A stretch of 64,000 nucleotides of DNA from an uncultured Roseburia sp. Lineage in GTDB: Bacteria; Bacillota; Clostridia; Lachnospirales; Lachnospiraceae. Positions 8,942-16,697 of the stretch are shown one piece after another (within the stretch, counting starts at the first letter, position 1; the number at the start of each line of letters is the position of its first letter). The position numbers were made by a program, and so were the translations under genes. Under the pieces are notes generated by a model. It searched no databases. It worked only from the letters and a program-made list of their open reading frames with translations, and was not told the origin of the DNA. The stretch covers positions 62,001 through 126,000 of the forward strand of contig CAKREH010000002.1 in NCBI GenBank assembly GCA_934317215.1, given 5' to 3'.

Positions 8942-9577
8942 CTACTGGTATTCACGGATCAGGCAGTATTGTTTCAGCGGGAAATTCTTCTCCACGATTC
9001 CATACACCTGAAATCCAAAATTTTTATAAAAATCTATATTTTTTTCATTGTGTGTTTCCAACGATATCATCATGTGGTGTTCCTGCGCATATGCGATCGT
9101 TTCATCTAACAGTTTCGCAGCAATCCCATGATGCTGCATATCCGGATCGACTGCCAGATAAATGATATGAAGTCTCTGTGTCTGATGCAGTTGATCGGTC
9201 CAGCTTGAGTTCAGGTAATCCCCGCCTTTGATAAAATTGTGGAACGTCGCAAGTGTCGGATCTTCCTTGATCAGGAAAGCGTCCGTATGGATCGCCGCCC
9301 ACGACTCCGTCAGGAAAAAATGAAACATATTGATATGTTCCGCTTCATCCGACACAACAAGAATGCTGTTTAATTCTTCGCTGTCCGCAAAAATCTCACA
9401 TGTCTCATAAAATTCATCCATATCACATTGAAATAATTCCGGCATCAGCCGTTTTCTCACTTCAACATCCGGGATCAGCGTTTCATAGAGTGGATCGTGC
9501 GCAAAGCAGCGGTATAAAAGCTGTTCTAATTTGGGCAGATCCCCGCGCTGTACCCGGTATAATTTGTCCGATTTCAT
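8942..9577 (-). CDS. GNAT family N-acetyltransferase
   Basis: 211 residues. The C-terminal half carries GNAT elements: strand IIYLAVDPDMQHHGIAAKLL (motif A, acetyl-CoA pyrophosphate loop, here Q-H-H-G-I-A), then a helix and SLETHNEKNIDFYKNFGFQV (motif B). GNAT enzymes move an acetyl group from acetyl-CoA to an amine; the substrate here is unknown. The SD is GGGGATAAG. It is a single gene between the flgM promoter and the M28 peptidase. Confidence 0.82.
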   Translation of the reverse strand: MKSDKLYRVQRGDLPKLEQLLYRCFAHDPLYETLIPDVEVRKRLMPELFQCDMDEFYETCEIFADSEELNSILVVSDEAEHINMFHFFLTESWAAIHTDAFLIKEDPTLATFHNFIKGGDYLNSSWTDQLHQTQRLHIIYLAVDPDMQHHGIAAKLLDETIAYAQEHHMMISLETHNEKNIDFYKNFGFQVYGIVEKNFPLKQYCLIREYQ

Positions 9578-9601
9578 ATTTTTCTTATCCCCTTTTTATT
9601 A

Positions 9602-9729
9602 TGTCAGAACATTTCCTGTATTGTCCGAGCGATTGCTTTTACTATATCAAAACATTTCCTGTATTGTCCGAGCGATTGCTTTTACTATGTCAAAACATTT
9701 CCTGTATTGTCTGAGCAATTTCTTTTAAC
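9602..9729 (-). repeat. 43-bp tandem repeat (three copies) at the 3' end of the peptidase gene
   Basis: A unit of 43 bp occurs nearly three times. The first copy (sense direction) holds the last 11 codons and stop of the M28 peptidase gene (KEIAQTIQEMF then TGA); the two further copies repeat the same coding stretch and stop downstream with few changes (the GCTCGGACAATACAGGAAAT block is identical in both). It looks like a local tandem duplication of the gene end. No terminator-like hairpin was seen in it. Confidence 0.85.
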
Positions 9730-11711
9730 GTACCAGATAAACGTCTGGTCTGTTTATGATAACATTCCTTCAGGTAATGCAATTCTTCCCGATAGTCCGT
9801 GTCCACCCCTTTTCTTTTCTTCAGCAGACATTTCACCACATGGTAGAGATCCTCATGCTCTAACAACCGGCCATAACCCCATTTTAAACGCTCCTTCGGC
9901 TGGTTGAACACATAATCCGTAAAATGGCGGTAGACATATTCATCAAACATAAACGCATACGCATTGTTATCCACCTGATAAATTTTTTCCAGTGCGTTAT
10001 CCACATCAGACTGTTCCAGAGCGTTTATAGCGTCCTGCAATAAGCCAATATTTTTCCACAATATCTCATGTGGGAAAAATACCTCTCCATACCAGTCAAT
10101 GCGGACAAAATGATCCTGCTCCTGTTTGAATTTTGCAAGCAGTTGTTTTTCTCTTTCCCTGTTTTCCACAAAGAGCTGCTCCGCCTCTTCCATGTTACCT
10201 TCTGCAAGAAGTGCGTGGAAGTGGGTATTGATAGCTTCAGTCTCTTCGTAAGACTGTTTTGCTTTTTCCTGTGCTTCTTCTGTTACCCGGATTAATTCTT
10301 TTGCGATTGCAGCAATCTGTTCCTGTGTCTCTTCCACTTTCGCTGCGATTTCACTGCCTCCGGCAAGTATGCGCTCTAACACCGGTGTAAAATCAAGCGG
10401 CACAACTGCCGTTTCATCCAGTGCTAAGATCAGCAGCGTGAACAGCTCATGGTGCAGCCGGTAAACCGCCTCATCATAAAAATCATCATTATCAAACTGG
10501 GAATGGTAATGTGTTTCCATGAAACTTCCGCCGGTAAAATCATTGACCATGGAAGGGATTCCTGCGATTGCCATCGAAAAATCATCTGACCATGTTTCGA
10601 TTGGTGCCGTCACACCTGTCCTGTCAGGATAAGCCTTCGTCAGTTCCGGAAGTCCGTCTAAATATTCTTTTATATAATGTACGTATTCATAACAGCAGCG
10701 GATTCTTGCACGCGTGCCGTGCGCCAGCGCCGGCAGCTCAAAATTCAGATCTGCGATCACTTTTCCGACCCATTCCGGATGTGCGGTAAAAATCTGCTCG
10801 TAAGCTCCGGTCGACCAGTCAAAGTTGGAATCAACAACGCCCCATTCCTCTGCCGCCATCGCACAGAACACGATCGTGTTGTTCGGCTTGAATCCGCTTT
10901 CAATCAGCGTTTTTGCAATGCCAAACATCATGGCGACTGCCGTATTATCATCTTGAAATCCACTGAAATAGGAGTCATAGTGTGCAGATAACAATACCAT
11001 GCGCTCCGGGTGTTTTCCCGGAATACAGCCTGAAATGTTATAAGTCGTGCAGTCACGTTTTACCCGGCTGTCGGCTTTCAACCATACGGTTGCTTCTTTC
11101 TCTCCATCCAGCAGTTCCCGCAATAATGCAGCATCCTCCCTTGAGATGGAAAATGCCGGTGCATCCTCCGGTCCGGCGATATCCTGTGCATTGAGTGCCT
11201 TCGCATCGACTTCTCCATAACCGCCACACTGCACAGCGATCACTGCCGCCGCACCTTTTAAATGTGCCTGATAAACCGGATAATTGATCCACCACTCATC
11301 TCTCTGGTTGATATCCACTAACACCAGTTTTCCGGTTACATCTTTCCCTTCATAATCCGCTTCTGTTCCCTTTCCAAGATACATCAGGGAAAATGCCTGC
11401 TCACCGTCCGTTACAAAATCTGTCTGATATGCCCCGAGCAATGCGGTATGCCTTTTTCCCTCTTTCGTTTCAAACGTAAGCTCCGCATTTTTAAACTCCC
11501 AGCCATCCACGGTAACCGCATTTTTACATACATCCGACAGTCCAAGTTTTTGCATCTCATCCTTTAACATTTCCCCTGTCAGGAATTCTGCCTTCGAACC
11601 CGCAGGACGGTAACCGAGTTTCTCGTTTGAGCGAAACTGCTCCATCCGTTTTGCAAGCTGGTACGAGTAATCCGTATCAATATTTTTTATGACCGCTTCC
11701 TGCATTGTCAT
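9690..11711 (-). CDS. M28 family zinc aminopeptidase with PA domain and long helical C-terminus
   Basis: Start at ATG 11711 (AAGGTG eight bases upstream), 673 residues. A protease-associated (PA) domain lies near residues 110-200 (GKLVLVDIN, AAAVIAVQ). The M28 core follows: LLSAHYDSYFSGFQDDNTAV gives the metal ligands His and Asp, VFCAMAAEEWG the catalytic Glu-Glu, and a later MVNDFTGGSFMETHYHSQ a His ligand. The last 230 residues are Glu/Gln-rich helices with no match I recognise. No signal peptide, so it is probably a cytoplasmic aminopeptidase. The 3' end is copied in tandem just downstream. Confidence 0.83.
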   Translation of the reverse strand: MTMQEAVIKNIDTDYSYQLAKRMEQFRSNEKLGYRPAGSKAEFLTGEMLKDEMQKLGLSDVCKNAVTVDGWEFKNAELTFETKEGKRHTALLGAYQTDFVTDGEQAFSLMYLGKGTEADYEGKDVTGKLVLVDINQRDEWWINYPVYQAHLKGAAAVIAVQCGGYGEVDAKALNAQDIAGPEDAPAFSISREDAALLRELLDGEKEATVWLKADSRVKRDCTTYNISGCIPGKHPERMVLLSAHYDSYFSGFQDDNTAVAMMFGIAKTLIESGFKPNNTIVFCAMAAEEWGVVDSNFDWSTGAYEQIFTAHPEWVGKVIADLNFELPALAHGTRARIRCCYEYVHYIKEYLDGLPELTKAYPDRTGVTAPIETWSDDFSMAIAGIPSMVNDFTGGSFMETHYHSQFDNDDFYDEAVYRLHHELFTLLILALDETAVVPLDFTPVLERILAGGSEIAAKVEETQEQIAAIAKELIRVTEEAQEKAKQSYEETEAINTHFHALLAEGNMEEAEQLFVENREREKQLLAKFKQEQDHFVRIDWYGEVFFPHEILWKNIGLLQDAINALEQSDVDNALEKIYQVDNNAYAFMFDEYVYRHFTDYVFNQPKERLKWGYGRLLEHEDLYHVVKCLLKKRKGVDTDYREELHYLKECYHKQTRRLSGTLKEIAQTIQEMF

Positions 11712-11874
11712 GTGTGTCACACCTTCTTTTTTGCTGCTATTTTTGCTGTTTTTTGTGTTATCTATTTCTTTTTGTGTTCAAATTATTTCCTGTTTTTGAT
11801 TATAGCACACTTTTTTGTTATGAACAGTCTTGCGGTGGGATTTTGAGCCGATATAATTATGTGGATGGGTTCGG

Positions 11875-12182
11875 TTCGGATGGAAAAGGTGTATGAAAGG
11901 TTATTGAATGGTAAATTACCGCAAGCGGATTCTGGTTTTGTTCCGTTGTCCGAAAATAAGAAAAGCTAAGTATGCCTGTGTCAGGTTTTCTCAGAGTGAC
12001 GTGTGCGTCCTAAATGTGCCATCCAGGCACATTAGGACTTGCGCTGCCATCCGTGGCAGCACAACACTGTGAATGAACAGGCATACTAAGATTTTCTAAT
12101 TTTCTACCAAAGTCACAAAATCATTATCCGCTTGCGGCCATTTACCAGTCGTTATGCTGTGATACACCTTTTTCCAACCGAA
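11875..12182 (+). repeat. Large palindromic element, copy 1 (core 11941-12116 in locus-specific inverted arms)
   Basis: The core runs from TTCCGTTGTCCGAAAATAAG to ACCAAAGTCA and holds the inverted pair AGTATGCCTG/CAGGCATACT. Inside are two hairpins: CCTAAATGTGCC/GGCACATTAGG and GCTGCC/GGCAGC. The core sits inside an inverted repeat found only at this locus: GGTAAAT and CCGCAAGCGGAT on the left, their complements on the right, and outermost GAAAAGGTGTAT/ATACACCTTTTTC. The same core recurs at 16.5 and 52.0 kb in different arms. No ORF. It fills most of the gap between the M28 peptidase and mscL. Confidence 0.85.
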
Positions 12183-12196
12183 TCCGCCAACATAAC

Positions 12197-12317
12197 GGAA
12201 AACAAAGGAGGAAAATCCTCTGCTCACCAGTAGGCTCGCATTTTCCTTCGGAAAACAAAGGAGGGAAATCCTCTGCTCGCCAATGGGCTCGCATTTTCCT
12301 TCGGAAAACAAAGGAGG
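12197..12317 (+). repeat. 53-bp tandem leader repeat carrying Shine-Dalgarno sequences, before mscL
   Basis: GGAAAACAAAGGAGG occurs at 12197, 12250 and 12303, exactly 53 bp apart. Each unit has an SD (AAAGGAGG), a TCCTC that can pair with it, a GCTC/GGGCTC pair, and a TTTTCC-TTC-GGAAAA hairpin just before the next SD. The last SD drives mscL. A related array precedes the LysR gene at 13691-13823. Confidence 0.85.
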
Positions 12318-12321
12318 ATTT

Positions 12322-12771
12322 ATGAAGAAGTTTTTTAAGGAATTCAAAGAATTTATCAACCGTGGAAATGTGATGGACATGGCTGTCGGTATTATTATCG
12401 GCGGTGCTTTTACAAGTATTGTGTCGTCACTGGTCGAGGATATTATCAACCCGTTTCTTGGAATTTTCGGTGGCATGAATTTTGACAAGCTGCACTGGAA
12501 TATTGTTGGGGATGTCACATTGAATTACGGAAAGTTTCTGACTGCCGTGATGAATTTCCTGATCATGGCTTTTGTTGTATTTATGCTGGTGAAAGCGTTA
12601 AATACTGCTGCTTCGAAATTAGCGGTCAAAGAAGATGCGCCGGAAGAAAAAAAGCCAACTAAAATCTGTCCGATGTGTAAAAGTGAGATTGCAATCGATG
12701 CCTGCCGCTGCCCGCATTGCACCTCTATTTTAGATGCAAAGGCAGTGGAAGCATTTGAGAAAAATTTGTAA
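12322..12771 (+). CDS. mscL: Large-conductance mechanosensitive channel MscL with C-terminal zinc ribbon
   Basis: 149 residues from the ATG at 12322, with AAAGGAGG seven bases upstream. The N-terminal helix and first membrane segment (FKEFINRGNVMDMAVGIIIG, then GGAFTSIVSSLVEDI) and second segment (FLTAVMNFLIMAFVVFMLV) are standard MscL, the membrane valve opened by osmotic downshock. The usual C-terminal helical bundle is replaced or extended by a CxxC...CxxC ribbon (C116, C119, C130, C133) in KICPMCKSEIAIDACRCPHC. The four Cys suggest metal binding. Preceded by three 53-bp SD-bearing leader repeats, which may tune translation. Confidence 0.93.
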   Translation: MKKFFKEFKEFINRGNVMDMAVGIIIGGAFTSIVSSLVEDIINPFLGIFGGMNFDKLHWNIVGDVTLNYGKFLTAVMNFLIMAFVVFMLVKALNTAASKLAVKEDAPEEKKPTKICPMCKSEIAIDACRCPHCTSILDAKAVEAFEKNL

Positions 12772-12799
12772 TTTTCATTTGCCACAGCAGATGAAAATT
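12770..12799 (+). terminator. Hairpin at the mscL stop codon
   Basis: AATTTTCAT (12770-12778) pairs with ATGAAAATT (12791-12799). No U run follows, so this is a weak terminator candidate only. Confidence 0.3.
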
Positions 12800-12843
12800 C
12801 AGGCAAGTGAATGGTGTAGTTATTTTGAAAACGATGTACTAGT

Positions 12844-13530
12844 TCAGGCTGTCTGTCTTTGTGTCATAAACGATACAAAGCAGGCATGTCTGTCCATCCA
12901 TTTTCCGATCAGTCCGATCACTTTTCCCATAGTAAATGCGGCTAAAATGGTTCCGATCCCAAGGCCGTCAAGATGTCCTAAAAATGCAAAGGTCAGTCCG
13001 GCTGTCACGGCAAGGCAGGTAACATCAAATCCAACTTTGATCTTAGAATAGGTAACGGATGTGATATCCGACAATTCTCTCGGGAATAAATCCGTCGGTA
13101 TGATTGGCAGTTTGCATCGGTTCGACAAAGCAATTCCGATACAGAGCAAAATATAACTGATCAGAAAATAGATTACACGATATCCCGGCGTCAGCGGCAA
13201 AACATTGATCCAGCTCTCATGCACATCCAATAATTCGCTGAATGCAAATCCCACTACAAAACTGAACAGATACTGCGGCACAAATTTTTTCCGCAGGATC
13301 ATGAGGCTTAGCACCAGAATTCCCTGAAATATATAAGTCCAGGTTCCAAGTGATACGCGTGTGAAAACTTCGGAAAATGCATACGGCACGCTTGATATTG
13401 CCGAGATGCCTGCGCCGGAATGCAGCATCAGTACAACACCAAGACTGTTGATGGCAACTGCGACCATGAGTGCAAGTTCCCCGCGGACCGTGCGGCGGGA
13501 TTTTTCTTTCTGTATTTCTGTTTCTTTCAT
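12844..13530 (-). CDS. YczE/YitT-like multi-pass membrane protein
   Basis: 228 residues with about five or six hydrophobic segments (ALMVAVAINSLGVVLMLHSG, YIFQGILVLSLMIL, YLFSFVVGFAFSE, VIYFLISYILLCIGIALSNR, FDVTCLAVTAGLTFAFLGHL). The early SGAGISAISSVPYAFSE and the later NRCKLPIIPTDLFPREL resemble the YczE/DUF6198 family of unknown function. The start has GGGAGGAAAT. It is divergent from the LysR gene at 13832, which probably controls it through the shared 300-bp intergenic region. Confidence 0.75.
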   Translation of the reverse strand: MKETEIQKEKSRRTVRGELALMVAVAINSLGVVLMLHSGAGISAISSVPYAFSEVFTRVSLGTWTYIFQGILVLSLMILRKKFVPQYLFSFVVGFAFSELLDVHESWINVLPLTPGYRVIYFLISYILLCIGIALSNRCKLPIIPTDLFPRELSDITSVTYSKIKVGFDVTCLAVTAGLTFAFLGHLDGLGIGTILAAFTMGKVIGLIGKWMDRHACFVSFMTQRQTA

Positions 13531-13657
13531 TTTAAATATTTCCTCCCGGGGAAGTTTTTACAGAAGTCCTGCTTCTGCATTTATGGTCATCCCCAAATTT
13601 CAGAAACACTTTACACCTTTCTAATTCATTTAACAAATCAATAGTTTTTATAGTTTG

Positions 13658-13672
13658 ATAGACAGTATCTAT
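13658..13672. promoter_or_regulatory. Candidate LysR-type operator
   Basis: ATAGACAGTATCTAT, an ATAG-N7-CTAT inverted repeat of the LTTR box type, sits between the divergent YczE-like and LysR genes. A TTGATA at 13655 overlaps it and could be a -35. Spacing to a -10 was not ideal. Confidence 0.5.
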
Positions 13673-13690
13673 TAATCGTGATAAAATGAG

Positions 13691-13823
13691 CAAAACAGGG
13701 AGGAAAATCCTCTCCTCGCCATTGGGCAAATTTTACCATGTAAAATTGGATTTTGCTTCGCAAAACAAGGAGTAAAATCCTCTCCTCGCCATTAGGCTCG
13801 GATTTTGCTTCGCAAAACAAGGA
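13691..13823 (+). repeat. SD-bearing leader repeats before the LysR gene
   Basis: CAAAACA[A/G]GGAG occurs at 13691, 13761 and 13813 (intervals 70 and 52 bp; the first unit has an insertion). Units contain AATCCTCTCCTCGCCATT and a TTTTGC-TTC-GCAAAA hairpin. The hairpin differs from that before mscL (TTTTCC-TTC-GGAAAA) by a compensated base-pair change. The last SD (AAGGAGG) starts the LysR gene. Confidence 0.8.
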
Positions 13824-13831
13824 GGATTGCC

Positions 13832-14728
13832 ATGAACTTATTCCAGCTTCGTTATTTTGTAACTTTAGCAAAAATGCAGCACTACACAAAGGCTGCACAT
13901 GAACTTTGTATCACACAGCCGAGTTTAAGCCATGCGATCTCGCAGTTGGAGGCAGAACTTGGCGTGGCACTTTTTGAAAAAAGCGGACGCAATACTACAC
14001 TCACAAGTTTTGGGGAAGAGTTTTTAATCTGCGCAAACCGCACGCTTGCCACATTGGATTCCGGAGTTTCATCCCTGCAGCGGAGCGCACGCGGTGACGG
14101 ATTGATCCGGCTTGGCATGCTGCGTTCCCTCGGTGTCAGTTTCATTCCGCAGCTTGCCGCGCGTTATCTGTCATCCCATCCTGAGCATGATGTGCGTTTT
14201 ACATTTCATACCGGCTCGACCGGCGATCTTGTCAACGGTCTCTCGTCAAGGGATTATGATCTGATTTTCTGTTCCATGCCACCGGAGACAGAATCGTTAG
14301 ACACTGTGCCGATCACCCACGAGGATCTGGTACTTATCGTTCCAGGCTATCACCCACTGGCAGCAAAACAGTCCGTTGTATTGACGGAAACGCTCATCTA
14401 TCCACAGATTTATTTTTCCCACGGTTCCGGTATGCGTGACGTTGTGGACCATCTGTTTTCACAGATCAATGCAGTACCGCAGATTGCCTATGAGACAGAG
14501 GAAGCCGAGGTGATTGCGGGACTCACTGCACAGGGTTTTGGCATTGCCGTCGTTCCTTATATGGATCTTTTATTAAAGCTGGATGTGAAGATTCTGCAGA
14601 TCAGTGCGCCTGTATGGGAGCGTAATCTGTATATGATTCATGACCGGCAGGCGTTTATGCCGCCTGCCGTAAGAAATTTTCGTGAATTTGTTTTAAAAGA
14701 ATGCGAGTATCCTATGATACCAGATTAA
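13832..14728 (+). CDS. LysR family transcriptional regulator
   Basis: 298 residues from the ATG at 13832, preceded by AAGGAGG. The N-terminus MNLFQLRYFVTLAKMQHYTK followed by AAHELCITQPSLSHAISQLE is the LysR winged helix. The effector domain starts near residue 90 (GLIRLGMLRSLG). The ligand is unknown. Divergent from the YczE-like gene with an LTTR-type box between, so that gene is the likely target. The 3' end overlaps the bile salt hydrolase stop by 4 bp, tail to tail, and no terminator separates them. Confidence 0.92.
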   Translation: MNLFQLRYFVTLAKMQHYTKAAHELCITQPSLSHAISQLEAELGVALFEKSGRNTTLTSFGEEFLICANRTLATLDSGVSSLQRSARGDGLIRLGMLRSLGVSFIPQLAARYLSSHPEHDVRFTFHTGSTGDLVNGLSSRDYDLIFCSMPPETESLDTVPITHEDLVLIVPGYHPLAAKQSVVLTETLIYPQIYFSHGSGMRDVVDHLFSQINAVPQIAYETEEAEVIAGLTAQGFGIAVVPYMDLLLKLDVKILQISAPVWERNLYMIHDRQAFMPPAVRNFREFVLKECEYPMIPD

Positions 14729-15699
14729 TTCTGCCACAGGACCTGTTGTTTTGTGAGCATTGGATAATGCACCGGAACACTTCCGTCAAGATCTTCTCTG
14801 TGCATGTCCACCGCCGTGATCTGGCTGTTGGAATATGTGGTGTAGTAATAAATTCCACGGCTTGCATTACAGCAGGAGGTGTAGATCGTGATCTCATATT
14901 TTCCATCGGATACCTCGCAGCAGCCTCTCTGCTGGTCGACAGATCCTAAGATATGGAAAAACTGTGCCACACTCTCCTCCTCGGAATCGTCAGAAACTGC
15001 GTTCATTTTTGTAAACGCAACCCTTGCAAAACGGGATGCCGACGAAAGATCACCCGGCAGCCCTAAAGCTCCCATGCCACGACTGTACATATTCAGATCC
15101 AGTTTATCCGCAAAATGATTTTCCGGCTGTTTTGGTGACAGTCCCATGTAATTATTCAGCATAAACATCTGCTGCTCAAATGGCGGATTGTTTGTCAGGA
15201 CACCAACCGGATTTTCATGGATATGCAGTCCGTCTTTCATGGATTCTACTGTAATCGATCCACTCTTATCTGAGATGATCCAGTGCAGCATGCCGGACGG
15301 CAGATTTTCACTGAACGGCGTATCCACAATATTTAAATCTGTGATCAGATCCCGCACCTCATCTAACGTTTCGCACTGCGCAAGCACCCATGGAATAAAT
15401 TCAAAGGATGCCACATTTTTTTTACCGTTTTCTTCCTTATGATAATATGCATTGCCGACAAAATTAAGTCCCGCCATGCCGACGCCTTTTTCGTTCACCG
15501 CATCATAATAAAGCGGATAATCTCCTGCCATGTGCGCCATGCCAATGATCGCATAATGTTTTTCCAGATCATCCGTGTGACGGAAATGAAATGGATAATT
15601 CCGCGGTGTCACCGCGATTTCCTCGCCATAAGAAAATTCATAATCTAATGTTCTTCCAAAATAAAAGTCTTTCGTCAGGTAAGTTGCTGCTGTACACAT
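14725..15699 (-). CDS. bsh: Bile salt hydrolase / choloylglycine hydrolase family (Ntn hydrolase)
   Basis: Start at ATG 15699 gives MCTAATYLTKDFYFGRTLDY: the nucleophile Cys2 must be freed by Met removal, so an upstream ATG is rejected. 324 residues, as usual for the family. Active-site residues appear at the expected places: C2, R16, D19, N79 (GMAGLNFVG), N171 (VLTNNPPF) and R226 (SRFARVAF). The enzyme cuts the amide of glycine- or taurine-conjugated bile acids; penicillin V acylase activity is the alternative, but the LTNNPPF loop and gut context favour bile salts. Cytoplasmic, no signal peptide. SD is GGAGAATTTT. Confidence 0.88.
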   Translation of the reverse strand: MCTAATYLTKDFYFGRTLDYEFSYGEEIAVTPRNYPFHFRHTDDLEKHYAIIGMAHMAGDYPLYYDAVNEKGVGMAGLNFVGNAYYHKEENGKKNVASFEFIPWVLAQCETLDEVRDLITDLNIVDTPFSENLPSGMLHWIISDKSGSITVESMKDGLHIHENPVGVLTNNPPFEQQMFMLNNYMGLSPKQPENHFADKLDLNMYSRGMGALGLPGDLSSASRFARVAFTKMNAVSDDSEEESVAQFFHILGSVDQQRGCCEVSDGKYEITIYTSCCNASRGIYYYTTYSNSQITAVDMHREDLDGSVPVHYPMLTKQQVLWQN

Positions 15700-15751
15700 A
15701 AAATTCTCCATTCTTATATTGTTTTCAAGCCGGGGCTTTCGTGCGAAAAAT

Positions 15752-16285
15752 CTAGCCAATCTCGTCCACGTTTGCCCCACGCAGTTTAATTCCGTCTGTC
15801 TGTTTTAAATCCTGCTGGTATGGATTCGACTCATTATAATATCTGATCTGTGTGTCCGTCACACCACCGGAAATATAAGAACGGCCACATTCCGGGCAGA
15901 CCGATGTCTGGACTCTGACGGATGCAGATACCACTTCGCCGTTTTGCGTGGCTGCTTTGTGATACGCATTGGAAACATGCTGCCCCTCATGTGCCCGGAC
16001 AGCAGAAGATGCCGCTTCCGGTGAAACATGCGCAGCATTTTTAAAGGAAACGTTCGCTTCGTTAGAGCCATCAACATATTTGCGGTTTTTACAGGTTTGG
16101 CACTCCGTGGTCTTAGCTTTATCAACCGCACCTTTTTTCCCCAGATCATCTTTATTATCGACATCCGCGTCGAGCACGCCTTTTTGTCCCAGATCATCTT
16201 TATTATTAACATTATTACGCTGATTTATATTATTATCATAGGAATCTGTGATATTCCATTTGTATCCATCCACTCCACCGATCAT
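15752..16285 (-). CDS. Small HEXXH putative metallopeptidase with two CxxC pairs (SprA-related type)
   Basis: 177 residues. AVRAHEGQHVSNAYHKA holds a zincin HEXXH motif (H99, E100, H103). One CxxC pair (C62, C65) precedes it and another (C130, C133) follows, so a structural metal site is likely. The N-terminus has a duplicated Asn/Asp-rich unit (NNKDDLGQKG and DNKDDLGKKG). It resembles the SprA-related putative metalloproteases of unknown role. SD is GGAGGTGCG. Its 3' end overlaps by sequence the region just upstream of the bile salt hydrolase, 52 bp before that start, so they may be cotranscribed. Confidence 0.65.
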   Translation of the reverse strand: MIGGVDGYKWNITDSYDNNINQRNNVNNKDDLGQKGVLDADVDNKDDLGKKGAVDKAKTTECQTCKNRKYVDGSNEANVSFKNAAHVSPEAASSAVRAHEGQHVSNAYHKAATQNGEVVSASVRVQTSVCPECGRSYISGGVTDTQIRYYNESNPYQQDLKQTDGIKLRGANVDEIG

Positions 16286-16377
16286 AACGCACCTCCATCC
16301 CCACAGGTCTTTTATACCCAGGATTCATCATACGGCAAATCTGCAATTCAATATGCCAATTTTTACAGTTGAAATAA

Positions 16378-16697
16378 TATGATTCGGGTGTCAAAAGGTA
16401 GTTCATAACTTAGCGATTGTCAAATTGCACAAAGCCGAGACTGTTTTTGTGACTTTGGGAGAAAATTAGAAAATCTTAGTATGCCTGTCTATTTACAGTA
16501 ATGTTCTGCCACGGACGGCAGAACAAGGCTTCACGAGCCATGGAAGGCTCGTTGAATGCCGTTTACGTCACTCTGTGAAAAACTGATTCAGGCATACTTA
16601 GTTTTTCTTATTTTCGGACAACGGAACAAAACAAGTTCGGTTTTGTGCAATTTGACAGACCCAAAATTGAAAACCACCTTTTGACACCCGAATCATA
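16378..16697 (-). repeat. Large palindromic element, copy 2 (core 16450-16626, reverse orientation)
   Basis: On the minus strand the core runs from TTCCGTTGTCCGAAAATAAG to CCCAAAGTCA, with AGTATGCCTG/CAGGCATACT inside. Inner hairpins are ACGAGCC/GGCTCGT (loop TTCCAT) and GTTCTGCC/GGCAGAAC (loop GTCCGT). The arms, specific to this locus, are inverted repeats: TATGATTCGGGTGTCAAAAG with its complement at 16676-16697, and GTCAAATTGCACAAA with its complement. The element lies between the metallopeptidase and the MATE remnant and fills the gap between them. No ORF. Confidence 0.85.

Noticed and set aside
11875..12182. Palindromic element as a simple rho-independent terminator
   Set aside because: Far too long, with a conserved core and no U run; the same core recurs at two other sites in both orientations.
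11875..12182. Palindromic element as an ordinary MITE or IS remnant
   Set aside because: Ends of the inverted arms are different at every site and no target duplication was found by eye; kept as an unclassified element.
12096..12518. 140-codon minus-strand frame opposite mscL and its leader repeats
   Set aside because: It crosses the palindromic element, the 53-bp repeats and the mscL start; its peptide is just the repeat read in reverse.
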